Shown here piece after piece: positions 5,150 to 6,421 of a stretch of DNA of 6,421 nt. The translations under genes were made by a program, and so were the position numbers. The first letter of the stretch is position 1, and each line of letters opens with the position of its first letter. Under the pieces are notes generated by a model, which did not search any database, had not been told where the DNA came from, and was given only the letters and a program-made list of their open reading frames with translations. Origin of the DNA: Prevotellaceae bacterium (GTDB lineage: Bacteria; Bacteroidota; Bacteroidia; Bacteroidales; UBA932); NCBI GenBank assembly GCA_031264875.1, contig JAISDK010000078.1, forward strand, positions 1-6,421, written 5' to 3'.

Positions 5150-6421
5150 TCATTTCTTTTTAAGATCCGTCACTTTTTTTTCAGTTTCTTTTTTCGACGG
5201 GTTACCAGCCTTGTTTTCTTTCGAGGATTCTTTCCTCTCAATAAGGTCGTATGCTATTGGTATGGCGATGAATACTGTTGAATATACTCCGACGGTAACG
5301 CCTACCATTAAAGCGAATGAAAATCCGCGAATTACTTCGCCCCCAAGGATAAATATAGCGAGCAAAACAACCAGCACTGTGGCGGAAGTATTGATAGTAC
5401 GGACAATAGTCGAATTTATCGAACTGTTTATATTATCCCACCAGCTGTGTTTTGGATACAGTGCCTTGTTTTCACGGATACGGTCGAATATGACCACCGT
5501 ATCGTTGATGGAATACCCGATTATGGTAAGTATCGCCGCGATAAACGACTGGTCAACATCCATTGTCCAGGGGAATAATCCTGCTCCTATACTGAACAGC
5601 GCCAGCGTGATAGCCGTATCATGAGCCAGAGCAACAACTCCTCCCAAGCCAAACTGCCAACGCGAAAATCTTATTGCTATGTAAATGAATATTGCAATCA
5701 ATGCACAGATCACTGCTATTATAGCATTAACTTTCATATCTGTCGCTATAGTTGGGCCTACCGTTTCGGAACTTATGATACCGTTCGGATTTGTTTCGGT
5801 GGATGCAAATTCAGGATACGTCAGCTCACTGGCGAAGAAACCTTTTAAGGTTGCGTATAATTTATTCTGAATTTCGTTGTCCACTTCTTCGGAATTATCG
5901 TCAATTTTATATTTGGTAGTTATTTTCAACTGATTATTCGGCCCGTACTGTTTAATTTCGGCAGAAGCGTCAAATTCGCCTATGGAAGTTCTGACGTCGT
6001 TGATAGACACCGGCTGGTCGAATTTTACGACATAAGTACGTCCTCCCGAAAAATCAATTCCGTAACTCATTCCTTTGATGAAAACAAAACCAAGCCCTAC
6101 GATTATGCATACGGCAGAGAAAATATATGCTTTTTTTCTGAGTTTCAAAAAATTGATGTTTGTATTTTCGAGAAAATTAAGCGTCAATTTAGTACCAAGC
6201 GAAACAGATTTGCCCGTATCCAGCATCCATTCAAACATCAGTCGCGAGATAAATATTGAAGTAGCCAGCGAAGTGATGATACCTACAACTAAAGTAACCG
6301 CAAAACCTTTAACCGGTCCTGTTCCCAGAATAAGCAGAATAACACCCGAAATCAAGGTTGTCAGCTGACCGTCAATAATGGCCGACATAGCATTTTTGTA
6401 TCCTTCCTTAAGCGCTATCCG
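5150..6421 (-). CDS. secDF: Protein translocase subunit SecDF, C-terminal part (5' end outside window)
   Basis: The frame is open to the window edge, giving 423 visible residues. The first visible residues, ALKEGYKNAMSAIIDG, belong to the interior of SecD, so the ATG at 6388 is not the start. In order: the last membrane segments of SecD (with LTTLISGVILLI and GTGPVKGFAVTL), a short linker, then a complete SecF part. SecF shows its first membrane helix, the signature GIDFSGG (visible residues 121-127), a periplasmic domain, and five more helices containing GPTIATD, ALAHDTAIT, IGYSINDTVV and FDRIREN. A Lys/Glu-rich cytosolic tail ends the protein. SecD and SecF are fused here, as is usual in Bacteroidota. 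SecDF is an inner-membrane factor that uses the proton gradient to help SecYEG complete protein export. The gene is followed by a strong terminator. Confidence 0.96.
   Translation of the reverse strand, partial: RIALKEGYKNAMSAIIDGQLTTLISGVILLILGTGPVKGFAVTLVVGIITSLATSIFISRLMFEWMLDTGKSVSLGTKLTLNFLENTNINFLKLRKKAYIFSAVCIIVGLGFVFIKGMSYGIDFSGGRTYVVKFDQPVSINDVRTSIGEFDASAEIKQYGPNNQLKITTKYKIDDNSEEVDNEIQNKLYATLKGFFASELTYPEFASTETNPNGIISSETVGPTIATDMKVNAIIAVICALIAIFIYIAIRFSRWQFGLGGVVALAHDTAITLALFSIGAGLFPWTMDVDQSFIAAILTIIGYSINDTVVIFDRIRENKALYPKHSWWDNINSSINSTIVRTINTSATVLVVLLAIFILGGEVIRGFSFALMVGVTVGVYSTVFIAIPIAYDLIERKESSKENKAGNPSKKETEKKVTDLKKK

Overview
The window looks like a chromosomal segment of a Bacteroidota (probably Bacteroidales) genome of low to moderate GC. 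Four things suggest this. Promoter-like sites match the Bacteroidota -7 element TAnnTTTG. The tRNA gene has no encoded CCA. SecD and SecF form one polypeptide. There is a NigD-like lipoprotein, and clear Shine-Dalgarno sequences are scarce. I cannot name a species.

Layout: positions 1-700 hold no convincing gene. They begin with a GC-rich tandem array of a 23-bp unit, each copy able to fold into a small hairpin, followed in phase by two copies of a different 23-bp unit. Next come a 12-bp-stem inverted repeat, a 143-bp segment bounded by imperfect 19-bp inverted repeats, and short ATCTGTG-type repeats. A promoter-like site at 701-708 precedes a plus-strand NigD-like lipoprotein gene (756-1472). 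This gene converges on the rest of the window across a perfect 23-bp inverted repeat (1468-1524).

From 1546 to the right edge everything is on the minus strand. In transcription order from the right edge: the 3' part of secDF (protein export), with a rho-independent terminator; a predicted outer-membrane beta-barrel protein of unknown role; then tRNA-Pro(UGG), rimO (methylthiolation of ribosomal protein S12) and a long-chain polyprenyl diphosphate synthase. The last three are close enough to be one transcript, driven by a promoter just upstream of the tRNA. The longest rimO reading frame starts inside the tRNA gene; the real start is probably a TTG (or GTG) downstream of it.

The minus-strand genes are ordinary core functions. 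I see no new defence, mobile or biosynthetic system. The parts most worth a second look are the left-edge 23-bp hairpin array, where the last copy keeps its stem through a paired base change, the mosaic of repeats beside it, and the tRNA-rimO junction.
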